Source of the DNA: Pseudeuparius sepicola
Lineage: Eukaryota > Arthropoda > Insecta > Coleoptera > Anthribidae
Direction of reading: 5' to 3'
DNA length: 64,000 bases
Assembly: GCA_963920635.1 (NCBI GenBank)
Contig: OY987298.1
Coordinates: 105,467,309 to 105,531,308, forward strand
The notes below the pieces were generated by a model. It had not been told where the DNA came from, did not search any database, and saw nothing but the letters and a program-made list of their open reading frames with translations. Positions 46,231-57,129 of the stretch are shown one piece after another; within the stretch, counting starts at the first letter, position 1; each line of letters starts with the position of its first letter. The translations under genes were made by a program, and so were the position numbers.

Positions 46231-48013
46231 TAAATAAACGATTTTTTCGTAAAATTTGATTTTTTTACGAACTCCCTATATGAGCTTCATTGGTACCTAC
46301 TTTGTAAGATAATACCTTAGGCAAAGCTTAATCGATTCTCGAAAAAGTTCATCAAAATGCATCCGGTGGTTATACAGGTTGAAGAAAAAAATTCCCAAAT
46401 TTTCTAAATTTGAACCAGATGGATTTTTTCCCCAAAATTCTCAAATTTGAACCACAGAGATTTTTTTTCTTCAAAACTGCTACCCAAGGAAAATATGTTT
46501 CTTCTTCCCCCACAATTATTGCACTTTTATCAAAAATGAAAATGATAATTAGATATGTGCAATAATTGTAAATGAAAAATTTAAGTTGGGTCAGATAGCA
46601 GACACCAGAGTATGCTGGGACCAAATTTCAACTCAATCATTTCACTAGTTTTATGAAAATAGTGATCTTTCTGTGGAGAAGTAGGAAGTTTCTCGAAAAT
46701 CATAACAGTTCAAATAACTTCTAAAACGTCGAACTTCGGATTCAAGGTCATCATATCGTAGTGTTGCCCCTATCCACAGGTTTCGTTTGGACTACTGACT
46801 ATGGGATACCTTGTATAAAGTACCCCTCTGCTTACACTGAACATCCTTTTTTTATTACTTATGTGGTTTATTTGCCTCGGCAACTAAATTCTACATTCGT
46901 TACAAAAAGTTGAACTTCAGTGCCTTGGTAGCCAAATCAAATAGGTAACTATTTTGCACAAGATTGTCTTCTTTGCATGAGAACTTTTGTCACCATCTAC
47001 GGTCACAATACGGTTTTTGTATGATCCTAAAGTGAATTGCTTGGTATATTATAATCAATTATTGATCAAATATCAATATCAAATATTGTCGAGATCCCAG
47101 TTGATCGCCAGCGTGAAAGGCCGAATAGGAACCGTATCAGGGCGTGGGTCGACAACGAAAATTATCGAGTACGTTACAATACTATTTACTGAATACACGG
47201 TGAATGGTGAATACAAAATACACAAACCCGAACGTGGTCAACGGGAACGGCTTCCAGCCACCCGGACCGTCTGAACTCGCGGATCTCCCGTAAGCAGTTC
47301 ACCCGTCTGTGTCTCAGGCTCCACTGTCCATGTCCATTCCGGGGGGAGAATTCCCCTTACAGGGCTCACGCGTCGGCGCGAGCGGCACCAATACTCCTGG
47401 ACGGCACGGCTCCCACCCAGAGGCCATAATAACACCCGGGCGGTTCCTCTCCGCCAGGACACACGCGCACTAAACACAAACTTGTTTCTCAAGGTTCAGA
47501 GGAACCGGCTTCTGGGTGCATTTATTTAGAACTGCAATAGATTCCTGTTGTTTTTTGCGAACATCTAGGTAATTTTTTCTAGTTTAAGATAAAGAATAAT
47601 GAGAGCTTAAAAATCTAAATATTATGATAATTAGCTCTATCTGGAAAGACCTCAATTATTTGCACTAGAGAGAAGCTTGTTCTAAAAAAAGAATCTAAAA
47701 TACTAGCCAATTAAGTTATTTAACAAGAAGCAACTTACGCTCGGTGAGACGAATTTCGCTTGTATATGCAATATTTCATTACTTCCAATTGTAACCAAAA
47801 TCGATAGGTCTTAGTCTACAGAAACATGGCAATCAATCATAAAACCGCATTAAATAAAATTATTACCAAAATAAATGCATGATGGAAACAGCGAATTTGG
47901 CGCTACTATAAAACGGCTAGGGTGAGTGCAAGTTACTGCCGAACAGAACACGCTATTTTGGAAATACAGTAAATATAGCCTATTTATGCTGCGATAATGA
48001 AATTATACTTATA
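46231..48013. other. Intron; GC-rich patch at 47230-47480
   Basis: Mostly AT-rich. 46860-46930 repeats block c of the 31-32 kb duplication. 47230-47480 is GC-rich (GTGGTCAACGGGAACGGCTT onward). On the minus strand it is followed near 47115 by TGGCGATCAACTGGGATC, which could be an LTR followed by a primer site, but no coding part is attached. A TATAAAAC lies near 47907. Confidence 0.35.
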
Positions 48014-48998
48014 GACCGGGAGATAGTGACAGATTTTTGGACGTGATTTTACTCAGTATGCCTTTCAAAGAGCATTATGTGGCCCATAATCTCACAATAA
48101 TAAGGTATGAATCAGAGAGTCATGGGTTCTTCATATGAAAAACTGAGTTTTCAATTATTCGAAAAATATACGTTTTGATACGATTTTAGTCAGGCTGCCA
48201 TAAGTTTTATAATGAAGTTCAAAATAGAAAATTCCTCGGAAAACCATAGGCATACCGTTAGCGTGGGTTCATAGGGCTAATATTGCCAAGTGACCTTGTA
48301 TTTTAATAATTAATTTTTCCACGTTTCTGAACAGGATGCGCCAATGAGAAGTACAGTCCGACAAACGAGAGAAGTCCAATGAAAAACTCAGTCTAACCAC
48401 CCAAGCCCACATTAATAACATACCTACGGATGGCGCTTAGACTGAGTTTTTCGTTGGACTTCTTTCGTTTGTCAGACTGTACACAAGTTCTTGTTATGAA
48501 AATGAAGAAAAAAGGATGGCATACCTTTTGCGCATGTCCAAGTACATGTTTAAATTTAATGTTATTTAATCATTTAAACGATTTATTCGATGAAAAGTGT
48601 ACTTGGACATGCGCAAACGGTATGCCATCTTTTCTTCGGCAGTTTCATAACAAGAACTTGCATACTTCTCATTGGCAGCCTGTTCAGAAACGTGGAAAAA
48701 TTAATTATTAAAATACAAGTTCACGTGGCAATAATAGCTCTTTGGGCCCAGGATAAAGGTATGCGTATGGGTTTCCGAGGATTTTTTTTTATTTTGAACT
48801 TCATTATAAAACACATGGCATAATATCATATCAAAACGCATATTTTTCGAATAAATGAAAACTCAATTTTCCATATGAAGAACCCAGGATGACTCTGTGA
48901 TTCATACCTTATTATTGTGAGAATATACGCAACATAATGCCCTATGAAAGGCATACTGAGTAAAATCACGTCCAAAAATCTGTCACTATCTCCCGGTC
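48014..48998. mobile_element. 985-bp palindromic element (GACCGGGAGATAG ends) hosting a MITE
   Basis: Starts GACCGGGAGATAGTGACAGA and ends TCTGTCACTATCTCCCGGTC with TA flanks. The left arm (48014-48576) and right arm (about 48598-48998) are reverse complements once a 126-bp MITE is removed from the left arm. Near the centre, GGCATACC, GCGCATGTCCAAGTACA and their complements form a tight stem. No transposase. Confidence 0.85.
48354..48479. mobile_element. Small MITE nested in the palindromic element
   Basis: 126 bp, ends CAGTCCGACAAACGA and TCGTTTGTCAGACTG-like, bordered by TA. The right arm of the host palindrome lacks it, which gives the empty site. Same family as 22766-22873. Confidence 0.8.
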
Positions 48999-49869
48999 TA
49001 TTACTATAATAATATGCACAAAGAACAACAGGAATTAAAATATTGTTTTTTTGTATGTATATTTCAGATTTTATTTGAAGGTTATTTACGGCCCTTTTAT
49101 GGCGTTTAAACAGAAATTGACTACGTTTATCTCGTGACAACTCGATCGGATTGAAATGGATCCGATTGAGTTATGTCAAATCTTTTTTAATTCTACGTTT
49201 ACATCATCAGTAATGAATCCTACGGTTTTCAATCCTCTCTAGGGACATTAACTTATTATACTTATTCTACAGTAGGTTGGTGCACATTCTGGCCGACTTT
49301 TGTTTGGCTCTACTTGAAATTTTAAATCTGATTGAATTTCAATCTGTAGGGTTTACGCCGTCTATTTGAGTCCGCTCCAGTGAATTCAAACCTCTCTCAG
49401 TCGGATCGAACGCGTCTAGATAAACGTAGTCATAAATATGTTTGTGAACATTCCAAGTACTCGCACCGAAAGACTGTGTCCGAGGGGAAGTGGGAACGCG
49501 CGGGGAAAGCTTTGTCGCTATTGGCCGACCGTAACACCGCAATGCAGCGCGCTTTCCTATTCGAAATTAGAACCACGCGACGTTGAGAGGAGGAGTGATT
49601 AGCATTAGGCGTGCGCCTCGAAATTTATAGTTTTGAAAACTTGGTACCTAGTATTTTCGGCGCCAGTCCTGCCTACAGGCCGAACTCCATCCGTCTTACT
49701 TTCCTCACCGTAGACGCACTCTTTAGCTGCGCGTACTTATATACAGGAGTGAAACATGAACATTGGAGAATGAGTAGGCCCATCGCGTAAGTTCTCCGGT
49801 CTTTCCGTTAGAAGCGACATGCAGCTCGAGAGACCCGGCCGGGGGCCGGCGCGGCCCGTTCCCTCCTAC
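48999..49869. other. Intron, no gene seen
   Basis: AT-rich, turning GC-richer toward the Ih exon at 49870. Short open frames near 49339-49586 have no recognised domain. Confidence 0.45.
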
Positions 49870-50088
49870 CTTCTCGCGGTACTGCCGCCGTGACGAGTCG
49901 AGGCTCTGGATGAGGTTGGTGGCGTGGCCGAGGAACAGCGCGTAGCAGGTCGCCCCGCTGATCATCGACAGCATCGTCAGCCACATGTCGGTGAGCGACT
50001 GCGGCGGGAAGCGGCCGTACCCGATGCACAGCATGTGCGACATGGCCTTGAACAGCGCCCACGAGTACTGCTCCAGCCAGAAGGCCTC
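49870..50088 (-). CDS. Ih: Ih/HCN channel exon: pore helix, selectivity filter and S6
   Basis: Exactly 73 codons, from [20 protein letters not shown] to [12 protein letters not shown]. It contains the pore helix, the HCN-type selectivity filter CIGYG, the loop [12 protein letters not shown] and transmembrane segment S6 ([20 protein letters not shown]), ending at the start of the C-linker. The acceptor is CCCCGCAG and the donor is GTAGGA on the minus strand. Both borders are phase 0 and join the neighbouring exons without a break. The exon is strongly GC-rich compared with the introns. This segment forms the ion pathway of the tetrameric channel. Confidence 0.97.
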
Positions 50089-50907
50089 CTGCGGGGACGA
50101 GAGGGCGGCGGTTACCGTGTTACAAGACAATTGTGAAGGGTCCCAAGGCGGGATCTCAAATCTCAACTAAATGAGTAAGTATAAATGAGGAGAACCCACG
50201 GCAGCCAAGTCCAGGGCCGTATCTAGCGAAAATTTGGGGAGGGGTTCAGGATCGGCTCAAGCTTTTGGGTGCCGGGTGAAAGTGCGGGGCCCCGGAATTA
50301 TGTACAAAAAAAAGTAGGCCGGGCGATGAGTTTAGATCACTTCAGTGACAGATGTGGAAACTAATTTCGTGTGGGGAGGGACAATTTTTGTGAATTTCTT
50401 TCAAACAAGTGCATTTAAAATAATTTCGTAAAATGCGCCGCAGCCGAAATTTTTTAGGAATGTTAAGGAAAAATACTTAAAATTAGTCTTAGGAAATCCC
50501 AATAGCTTCAGATTTTCAAGCTGCGGTGAATATTTTCAAATTCTGAAATGGTTTCCCCGCCTTTTTAAATACGCTACTGACTGGATAACCCTGTACACGG
50601 GGCTAGTCAAAACGCAGGCCGCGTAGGCCGCACCCCCCCTAGAGTTGGACCTGGAGACCAGTGGCTGTTGAAGTTGAAATAGCTTTAAAGTTTTAAAAAA
50701 CCTACTATTTTTAAATGGTTTTTAATAAAAAACTGAAACAGGTATAAGTTGAAAAAGTTTAACATTAAAACTTTAAAAATATTAAATATAATTTATTAAT
50801 AATAATAGCTCGCGTTTATTTCTATCCCTTTTCTACTTATTTGATTTCCCATTATTACGGATATATTCCTACACATTCTTGGCCTGGCCTGACGACACCT
50901 TTAGAAT
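50089..50907. other. Intron, no gene seen
   Basis: CAGGGCCGTATCTAGCG near 50213 and AATACGCTACTGACTGG near 50568 loosely resemble the two ends of a hAT-type MITE. The match is too weak to call. A 4-bp target duplication TGCC ends this stretch at 50908-50911. Confidence 0.3.
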
Positions 50908-50911
50908 TGCC

Positions 50912-51108
50912 AGTTATGTTCCGGGGTCGAAAATCTTCGTTTTTAAAAAGGTTTATTGAACGTAGGGTATAAACTATTACTGATCGATTAATTGCGGTCG
51001 CGATATTTATATAAATTGGAAATGCGGTGTACGAAAAATAAAAAGCTGATTCCGCTGATTCGGGGTTTTCGTCCAGGTCGGTGTGCTGTGGGGTCGATGA
51101 ACATAACT
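50912..51108 (-). repeat. 3' LTR of the errantivirus-like element
   Basis: 197 bp, identical by eye to 55233-55429. On the minus strand it carries an AATAAA signal (complement near 50951-50957). Confidence 0.95.
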
Positions 51109-51119
51109 CTTCCCCCCTT
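51109..51119 (-). other. Polypurine tract of the errantivirus-like element
   Basis: Minus-strand AAGGGGGGAAG directly before the 3' LTR. Confidence 0.8.
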
Positions 51120-52223
51120 AGGATGGAAGTTCGTCCTCGGGCTTCTTGTTGAGTTGTTGAAGTTCTTGGAGTTCTGAGAGTGATATTCTTGGTTTGAAAA
51201 AGAGTGTTTGGAGTCTTTTTCGTTTTCTTAGGATGAAGTAGATGATGACACACATTAGAGTGATGATAAGAAGTGTGGCTGACCAGGTTGTTGTGGAGAT
51301 GACGACTGGATCTAGGTGTATGGGTTGGATAGCCGACAATTGCGGTGTTTCTTGAAGAGACTGTAAATGATTTAGTTGTAGACGATACTTGGGATTAATT
51401 TTGACAGGAACGATGGCTGGGATTTCGGCTTCTTCTTGCGTGGCGGTATACCATTGATTTTCAATTTGAATTGGACAGGGTGATTGGATGATTGCTGGTT
51501 GCTTTATGATTTTTTCTGTTTTTGAACATTTTTCGGTGATACGGAGTGGGTGATTTGTGCTGGCAATGAGGCTTCTCTTAGTTTGATGTATGATCGGTTG
51601 CAGGAGAATGGCAGTGGTGCAGTTTTCTAATGTGGGCAGTTGACATCTGGTTGTTGACATAGTTTGACAGGTGATTTTTCTTTCTGTAGGTGGCATGTGG
51701 AATACCAACGATTATTCCCATAGTAAACAGCAGGGGGTACCAAAACGATATCTTCTTTGTTATGGATTGGGTAAACTTGGTAGAGTGGGAATACAAGTTC
51801 ATCAAGGATAGGAATTTTTAGGATAATGAGTATCTGACTTTCTGTAGAGATTATTGTACTTTGAGCAGTTTCGATTAGTTCAAAAGGGTGCATGTTATCG
51901 GATAAGAGAGAGGCTTTATTATAGATTGATTTGAGTTGATTTTCTAGTTTAATAATTTCAGAGAGAGAAAAGAGTTCAATGTTCGACTGTTGCAATGCAG
52001 CTAAATTAATAGTTCGAAGTAATTTTTGGAGGAATTGATTTAAACGATCGAGATTAAGTATTTCGCTATGAAGTGAGAGATATTTGTCAAATTCGTCGCT
52101 GAGGAGATTAATATCTTGTGCAATTTTAACTGTGTTATTATTAATAGTTTCAACTAACATGTTATATCGTTTTATTGTTTGTGAGGCATAAGTTGTAGAG
52201 TTATTGAGGGTGGTCAATTTCAA
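51118..52223 (-). pseudogene. env: Env-like C-terminal region, frameshifted
   Basis: Two overlapping minus-strand frames: 52223-51627 and 51708-51118. The first is helical, with Asn/Leu/Ile-rich coiled-coil character (phrases SDEFDKYLSLHSEILNLD and ENQLKSIYNKASLL). The second contains a hydrophobic anchor (about 20 residues including LLIITLMCVIIYFIL) followed by a basic tail RKRKR. This is the layout of the membrane-fusion half of an insect retrovirus envelope protein. The two parts are in different frames, meeting at about 51630-51700, and neither frame starts at ATG. The upstream half with signal peptide and cleavage site is missing, lost with the integrase region. It is therefore broken. 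Confidence 0.7.
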
Positions 52224-53898
52224 TTTTGGTGTCTTTTCGTAAACAACGTGTCATGGGTGTTGTCATTTTTGAGAAATTAGGAATGAAGCGGCGATAATAG
52301 CCTATTAGTCCCAAGAAACTTTTAATTTCCTTAGTAGTTTTAGGAATGGGGAAGTTTTGGATTGCGGATATTTTGTTTGGATTGGGTTTAATGCCTTCGG
52401 GAGTAATCACGTGGCCAAGGAAAGCTACTTCTTTGTTTAGGAATTCAGATTTGTCGAGTTGAATTTTTAGGTTTACTTCACGGAATTTTTGAAAAATGGA
52501 TTTTATATGTATAAGATGTTCTTGTAAAGATTTGGAAAATATAATGACGTCATCCATATAGACAAAACATGATTTGTAAAGGTATTCTCTTAGAATTTCA
52601 TCCATCATGCGTTGGAAGGTCGCTGGGGCGTTTTTTAGACCAAACGGCATTCTTGTATATTCGAAGTGGCCATTGGGAACTGTGAAGGCGGTTTTTTCAA
52701 CGGAGTTGGGGTGTACTTCAATTTGGTGAAAACCTTGGGCTAAGTCAAGGGTTGTGAAGTATGTGCATTTGCCTAAATTGTCAAGTATTTCGTCGATGCG
52801 GGGAAGGGGATATTTGTCTTCAACCGTATTATCGTTTAGTTTGCGATAGTCTATAACCATGCGAAACTTGCGTTTACCGGATGCATCCATTTTCTTTGGA
52901 ACGATCCAAACGGGCGAAGAATAAGGGGAAATTGAAGGTCGGATTATATTTTGTTCTAAGAGTTTATCAATTTGGGAAGAAATTTCGCTTTGCATGACTT
53001 TAGGATGTCGGAAAGAACGGGAAAAAATAGGAGTTTCGTCTTTTGTGCGGATTTCGTGTTTGACAGAACTAGTAAATGACAGATCAGATGATTCATTGTA
53101 AAAAATATCTTTAAATTTATGACATAGATCAAGAATTTTTTGCTTTTCTTCGGAATTCAGATGTTTTGTTCGAATAGAGTTGGGATCAAATGAGTTATTG
53201 GAGAAGGGAGGTGATAATTCTTCAAAATCGGATAGTGGATAAACAGATATTGGTTCAGGGAAGTCAATATTTAAATTTTCTGGTTGTGGTATTTCTACAA
53301 ACCCATCATTGGCATGGTGTATTGAAATTGGGAGTACAGTTTGGTTATCAAGGGTAATTTCTGGGAGTACAACTTCACCATTATTGATATTTACTGGGAT
53401 ACGGAGTCGATTATTCGAACGATATATAACTTCAAATGGAACGGAAACGCCTAATTTACGAATAGAAAATATATGAGTTTCATAATCTATATTTGCACCT
53501 AATTGGTCGAGTTCACCAGTACCTAAAAGAATATCGAAATCATTGTGCCAGTCGGCAATTCTAACTATAAACGGTTGATCAATGCCAATTTCGTTAAAAA
53601 CGGGAAAATAAAGGTTTTCGGAGTAGGTTTTAGGAGTTTTCATAGAAATAAGAGTAAAGGGTTCAAAAAATTGATATCTTGGATCGAAATTTCGTGCAGC
53701 TTCGGGAGTTATTACAGTATCGGATCCACCAGAATCTATTAATACTTTAAGATTAGAATAAGGGAGATAGAAAAATGGAAGTTTGGTGGCTTTTGAAATA
53801 TTATTTAATTCGATAATTCGGGATTGGGAGGAGATTCCGAGGCTTGTTCTCGAAAATTTTCGGAAAAGTATTCTTCGGTTTCTAAATTGGAATCGCAT
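52201..53898 (-). pseudogene. pol: Truncated Pol: protease and reverse transcriptase only
   Basis: 565 codons open on the minus strand. The protease active site is DSG at residues 55-57 (VLIDSGGSDTVI), an accepted variant of DTG. The reverse transcriptase includes VPKKMDASGKRKFRMVIDYR, the FGL segment (MPFGLKNAPATFQRMM) and YMDD at 447-450, then GYYRRFIPNFSKMTTPMT. The frame stops soon after, where the RNase H domain should begin, and the next sequence is env-like; RNase H and the whole integrase are absent. It lies in the -1 frame relative to gag and overlaps it by about 94 bp, so it would have been made by -1 frameshifting. Confidence 0.9.
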
Positions 53899-55058
53899 TC
53901 TATATTATTATGGAAAGTACGTGTGGACATTGGGGTTGGTTTGTAAGTTTGCTGTGACGGCAATTTTGAAGTTATGGACATAGGAGTTGGAGTTGGACGA
54001 TATTGATTTTGGAAGTAATTATTGTTGGGTCTATTAGATGGTGGGCTGAATACTTGTCTATTAGGTGGAGGGTTTTGTCTTTGAGGAATGGGCCTATTTG
54101 TGTTGCCAAAATTTCTAGGTGAGTTTGAAGGACCTTGATTAAAGTTTTGAGGGAATTGTTGATTAAAATTTGGGTTCATATTCGTATTATGATTAGGTTG
54201 TGGGTTGCGAGGTGGTTGAGGATTTTGATTAGTAGGGCGATTGGTAGTGGTAGGTTGACTGTTTCTTTGATAATCGCGGGGATAGGTGGTAGATTTAAGA
54301 TAAGACATATATTGCTGTTGCTGTTTGTGGTTATCTAAAGCTATGCATTTTTGAAGTGCTTCGTCGAGAGAGTTTAATTCAAAATGAGATAAATGATCGC
54401 AATAGGGATTGTTTATGCCAGTACAAAATGTTCTAAGGGCTTGTTTTCTGAAAAACGAAGCTTTAAACTCGATTGCCTGAGCGTTATTTTCATGTAAAGA
54501 AACATGCTGTAAAAGATCATTAAGTGCTAAAGTTATTCGGTTGTAATAGTCATCATAAGATTCAGAACGCTTTTGAACTGTGGTGGTTAATTGTGTTAAT
54601 AAAATTTCTTCTGTGCGACGGTCGCCATATTTTTGGAGTAAAAGGGGCTTTATTTCTGCCCAAGAAGTTTTATTGTGTAAATTTAAGAAATCACGAGCCT
54701 CATTTTTAATTTTGGAAACGATATGAGTGTTAATTATATATAGTTGAGTGGCATTAGCACCTTGTTGAGTGAAAAAAGCAATTAAATTATCAACTGAATT
54801 TATAAATGTGGAGAGGTTATCTCCCGGTTTATATTCTGGAAGAGTGTTGCACAAATTATTAATGTCGGTATTTGTTAAAGCCATTTCTTGAGTTTTTGAA
54901 GTTGAGGGCTGAGAAATTAAAATTTGAGGGTTTTTTAAATCTTCAGATAAATTTTTAGAATATGGTTTAAAACGAGGTTTTTGTTTAGGAGCTTTTGGAG
55001 TAATAGAAAAATGAGCTAAATCTTCTAATAATGAACCTTCAGGGTAATCAGAACTCAT
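53805..55058 (-). CDS. gag: Gag of the errantivirus-like element
   Basis: 417 codons from ATG 55058. The first 260 residues are charged and helical (capsid-like, for example SWAEIKPLLLQKYGDRRTEE and QALRTFCTGINNPYCDHLSH). The last 140 are Pro/Asn/Gln/Thr-rich with no CCHC knuckle, as in other insect errantivirus gags. The frame is fully open, so the protein could still be made. The start lies 175 bp inside the LTR, and the end overlaps pol. Confidence 0.9.
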   Translation of the reverse strand: MSSDYPEGSLLEDLAHFSITPKAPKQKPRFKPYSKNLSEDLKNPQILISQPSTSKTQEMALTNTDINNLCNTLPEYKPGDNLSTFINSVDNLIAFFTQQGANATQLYIINTHIVSKIKNEARDFLNLHNKTSWAEIKPLLLQKYGDRRTEEILLTQLTTTVQKRSESYDDYYNRITLALNDLLQHVSLHENNAQAIEFKASFFRKQALRTFCTGINNPYCDHLSHFELNSLDEALQKCIALDNHKQQQQYMSYLKSTTYPRDYQRNSQPTTTNRPTNQNPQPPRNPQPNHNTNMNPNFNQQFPQNFNQGPSNSPRNFGNTNRPIPQRQNPPPNRQVFSPPSNRPNNNYFQNQYRPTPTPMSITSKLPSQQTYKPTPMSTRTFHNNIECDSNLETEEYFSENFREQASESPPNPELSN

Positions 55059-55213
55059 GAGAAAAAGGAAGTGAACTTACAGGACAAGAAGAATCGCTCT
55101 GGACATCCCTGCCGTATGGTTCTCCAATCTCTGCACAGGTTTCTTCTCCCAGGTCGTTGATAACTGCCAAATCGTTGAGACGAACCGATGATCCTCCTTT
55201 GGATTCCGTGCAG

Positions 55214-55232
55214 CTATCCTGTTCGCAGCGCC
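55214..55232 (-). other. Primer-binding site of the errantivirus-like element
   Basis: On the minus strand GGCGCTGCGAACAGGATAG follows the LTR, sharing the LTR's last T to give TGGCGCTGCG. The matching tRNA was not identified. Confidence 0.6.
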
Positions 55233-55429
55233 AGTTATGTTCCGGGGTCGAAAATCTTCGTTTTTAAAAAGGTTTATTGAACGTAGGGTATAAACTATTA
55301 CTGATCGATTAATTGCGGTCGCGATATTTATATAAATTGGAAATGCGGTGTACGAAAAATAAAAAGCTGATTCCGCTGATTCGGGGTTTTCGTCCAGGTC
55401 GGTGTGCTGTGGGGTCGATGAACATAACT
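55233..55429 (-). repeat. 5' LTR of the errantivirus-like element
   Basis: 197 bp with terminal inverted repeats AGTTATGTTC/GAACATAACT, identical to 50912-51108. The duplicated TGCC follows at 55430-55433. Confidence 0.95.
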
Positions 55430-55433
55430 TGCC

Positions 55434-56259
55434 AGTAGCGTATGATAAAAAATTTCCTTCGCGCCACTTGCCTAACTGAACCTTTCATAAAAATAATAAA
55501 TAAATCTTCAAATATAAATTAGTACCTACTAATCTATTCATAAAAGAGACTCTGGGAATCCCCTATTCTCCTAATTCATGGCGCACGCAGCCATGCACCA
55601 CCGTTTACCGTTTACTGTTGTCCAGTGTTGCCAGTTATGTTTTATTATATTTGAAAGCATATTCTGATGATAAAACTCGGTACTGCACTGATCCAAAAAT
55701 TATGTTTTGTTGTCAGTTTTCGGGCGGGTTTCCATGCTCTACTGGAAAACCAGTTTAATAAATTATTACACTCACTGATGCTCGGGGACGAACATATTGC
55801 AACAAATTCGCCTAAGCCACATCAAAAGTTGCAGTAAAAGGGCCTCACCCTCACGTAATTATATCATTATACAGTATTTTATAGTTTGTGCATTTTTGGG
55901 GTATTTAATTTCTAATAGTAATGAATAATAATTCTCACCCTCGCATTACTCCAGTACCCCAGAAGCAACTGAATGCTTGTGCGGGGGAGGGGGGCAATTA
56001 CTATTGTTTTGTCTTCGTTGCCATTTGCGGCTAAGGCCGACTTTTCCTGATAGAACTAGGATATAATTCGCTCAAGTCAAAGGCATCGTATTGCCTTTGG
56101 CTCAAGTACTACGAAAAACCCTAGAAAACTGTAGGAATTCCAGTGAATAGTAAACCACAGAGATAAAGTTATTAAGGAGCAATACCGTAAATCCACATTT
56201 TGTCCATCCCTCTTGGCCATCAGCGGCGTTTTTATATAAAGACGTGCAATGCACATGTT
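55434..56259. other. Intron, no gene seen
   Basis: AT-rich with a G-run (GGGGGAGGGGGG near 55984). No exon, RNA gene or transposon ends were recognised. Confidence 0.45.
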
Positions 56260-56560
56260 TTTTTCTGCCTCCCCAGCGGCTTTATTTTTTTAAATAAGAG
56301 AAAAAAGAAATTTTGAATTTTTTTCGAATAGCGCGCAAAAGTTGTGTTTGTTATTTTGTAATATTTTACTGTTTTTATTTTTTATGTCAAAAGGTTTCTG
56401 CTTCCCCAGCAACTTTATTTTTTTAAATAAGTGAAAAAACTAAATGATGATTTTTTCTAATAGAGCGCAAAAGTTGTGTTTGTTATTTTGTAATATTTTA
56501 CTGTTTTTATTTTCCTATCAAAAGCTTTTTCTGCCTCCCAGCGGGTTTAACTTTTTTAAA
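56260..56560. repeat. Tandem repeat, about 130-bp unit, 2.3 copies
   Basis: The block CTGCCTCCCCAGCGGCTTTA followed by AT-rich sequence and GCGCAAAAGTTGTGTTTGTT recurs at about 56265, 56397 and (partial) 56530 with modest divergence. Confidence 0.75.
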
Positions 56561-56940
56561 TATCTAATTTGTATTCACTTCTCAAATATTTTAATTTTTA
56601 ATTGAAAGTAAGGATACGTGTACCTAATACCAAAGTCTCTCTAGACTTTGCTAATACCTCTCAATGGTAACATAGAACATTGGTTCATATTACGCATTCG
56701 GGGAATAAATCTTTCTCCTTTCTTAAAAGTCCTGACTTACAAACAGTTTATGTTGGGAAGTATCTCTGTTAGACGCAGTGTGTACAATGACGTGTTAAAC
56801 TTGTCAGGGAGGCTTCTGCAGCTGTTTGCAGCTGAGATGAAAGAGATGGATTCATAAGAGCAAGAGCACGAGTTAATTCCAAAAAGGCTATGCCTTACTT
56901 CATCACTAAATCAGAATATGTCATTAAGAAGTAGCATATT

Positions 56941-57121
56941 CAGTGGCGTAACCAGAATATAAAGCTGGGGGGGGGGGGGCTAATTATTAAAAAAATCTTT
57001 AGTAATATTTACGGCAAAACTGCTGTTTTAAAATAAATTTTATTTAGAAATAAATACCACGCGACAGATCTTTGGGGGGGAGGCTTAATCCCCCAAAGCT
57101 CCACCTCTGGTTACGCCACTG
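56941..57121. mobile_element. hAT-type MITE, 181 bp
   Basis: The ends CAGTGGCGTAACCAGA and TCTGGTTACGCCACTG are perfect inverted repeats, flanked by an exact 8-bp duplication AGCATATT (56933-56940 and 57122-57129). An 8-bp duplication with CAGTGGCGTA ends is diagnostic of hAT elements. The interior has a 13-G run (about 56967-56980) and a partly complementary G/C stretch. No transposase. Confidence 0.93.
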
Positions 57122-57129
57122 AGCATATT

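Larger units (their letters stand above)
50912..55429 (-). mobile_element. Errantivirus-like LTR retroelement with deleted pol (4518 bp)
   Basis: Minus-strand element with identical 197-bp LTRs that begin AGTTATGTTC and end GAACATAACT, and an exact 4-bp target duplication TGCC (50908-50911 and 55430-55433). The order is LTR, primer-binding site, gag, protease and reverse transcriptase, then a direct jump to an env-like region, polypurine tract, LTR. RNase H and integrase are absent, and the total is about 2.5 kb shorter than usual for this group. The AGTTA-type LTR ends, Pro/Asn-rich gag and env point to the insect errantivirus (gypsy) lineage. It is in the same orientation as Ih, so its polyadenylation signal is read in the Ih transcript. 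It cannot move by itself. Confidence 0.93.

Noticed and set aside
48430..48823. Open frames of 77-93 codons
   Set aside because: They fall in the arms and loop of a palindromic transposon and show no domain.
50213..50585. hAT-like MITE with CAGGGCCGTATCTAG and AATACGCTACTGAC ends
   Set aside because: The ends match poorly and no 8-bp duplication was seen.
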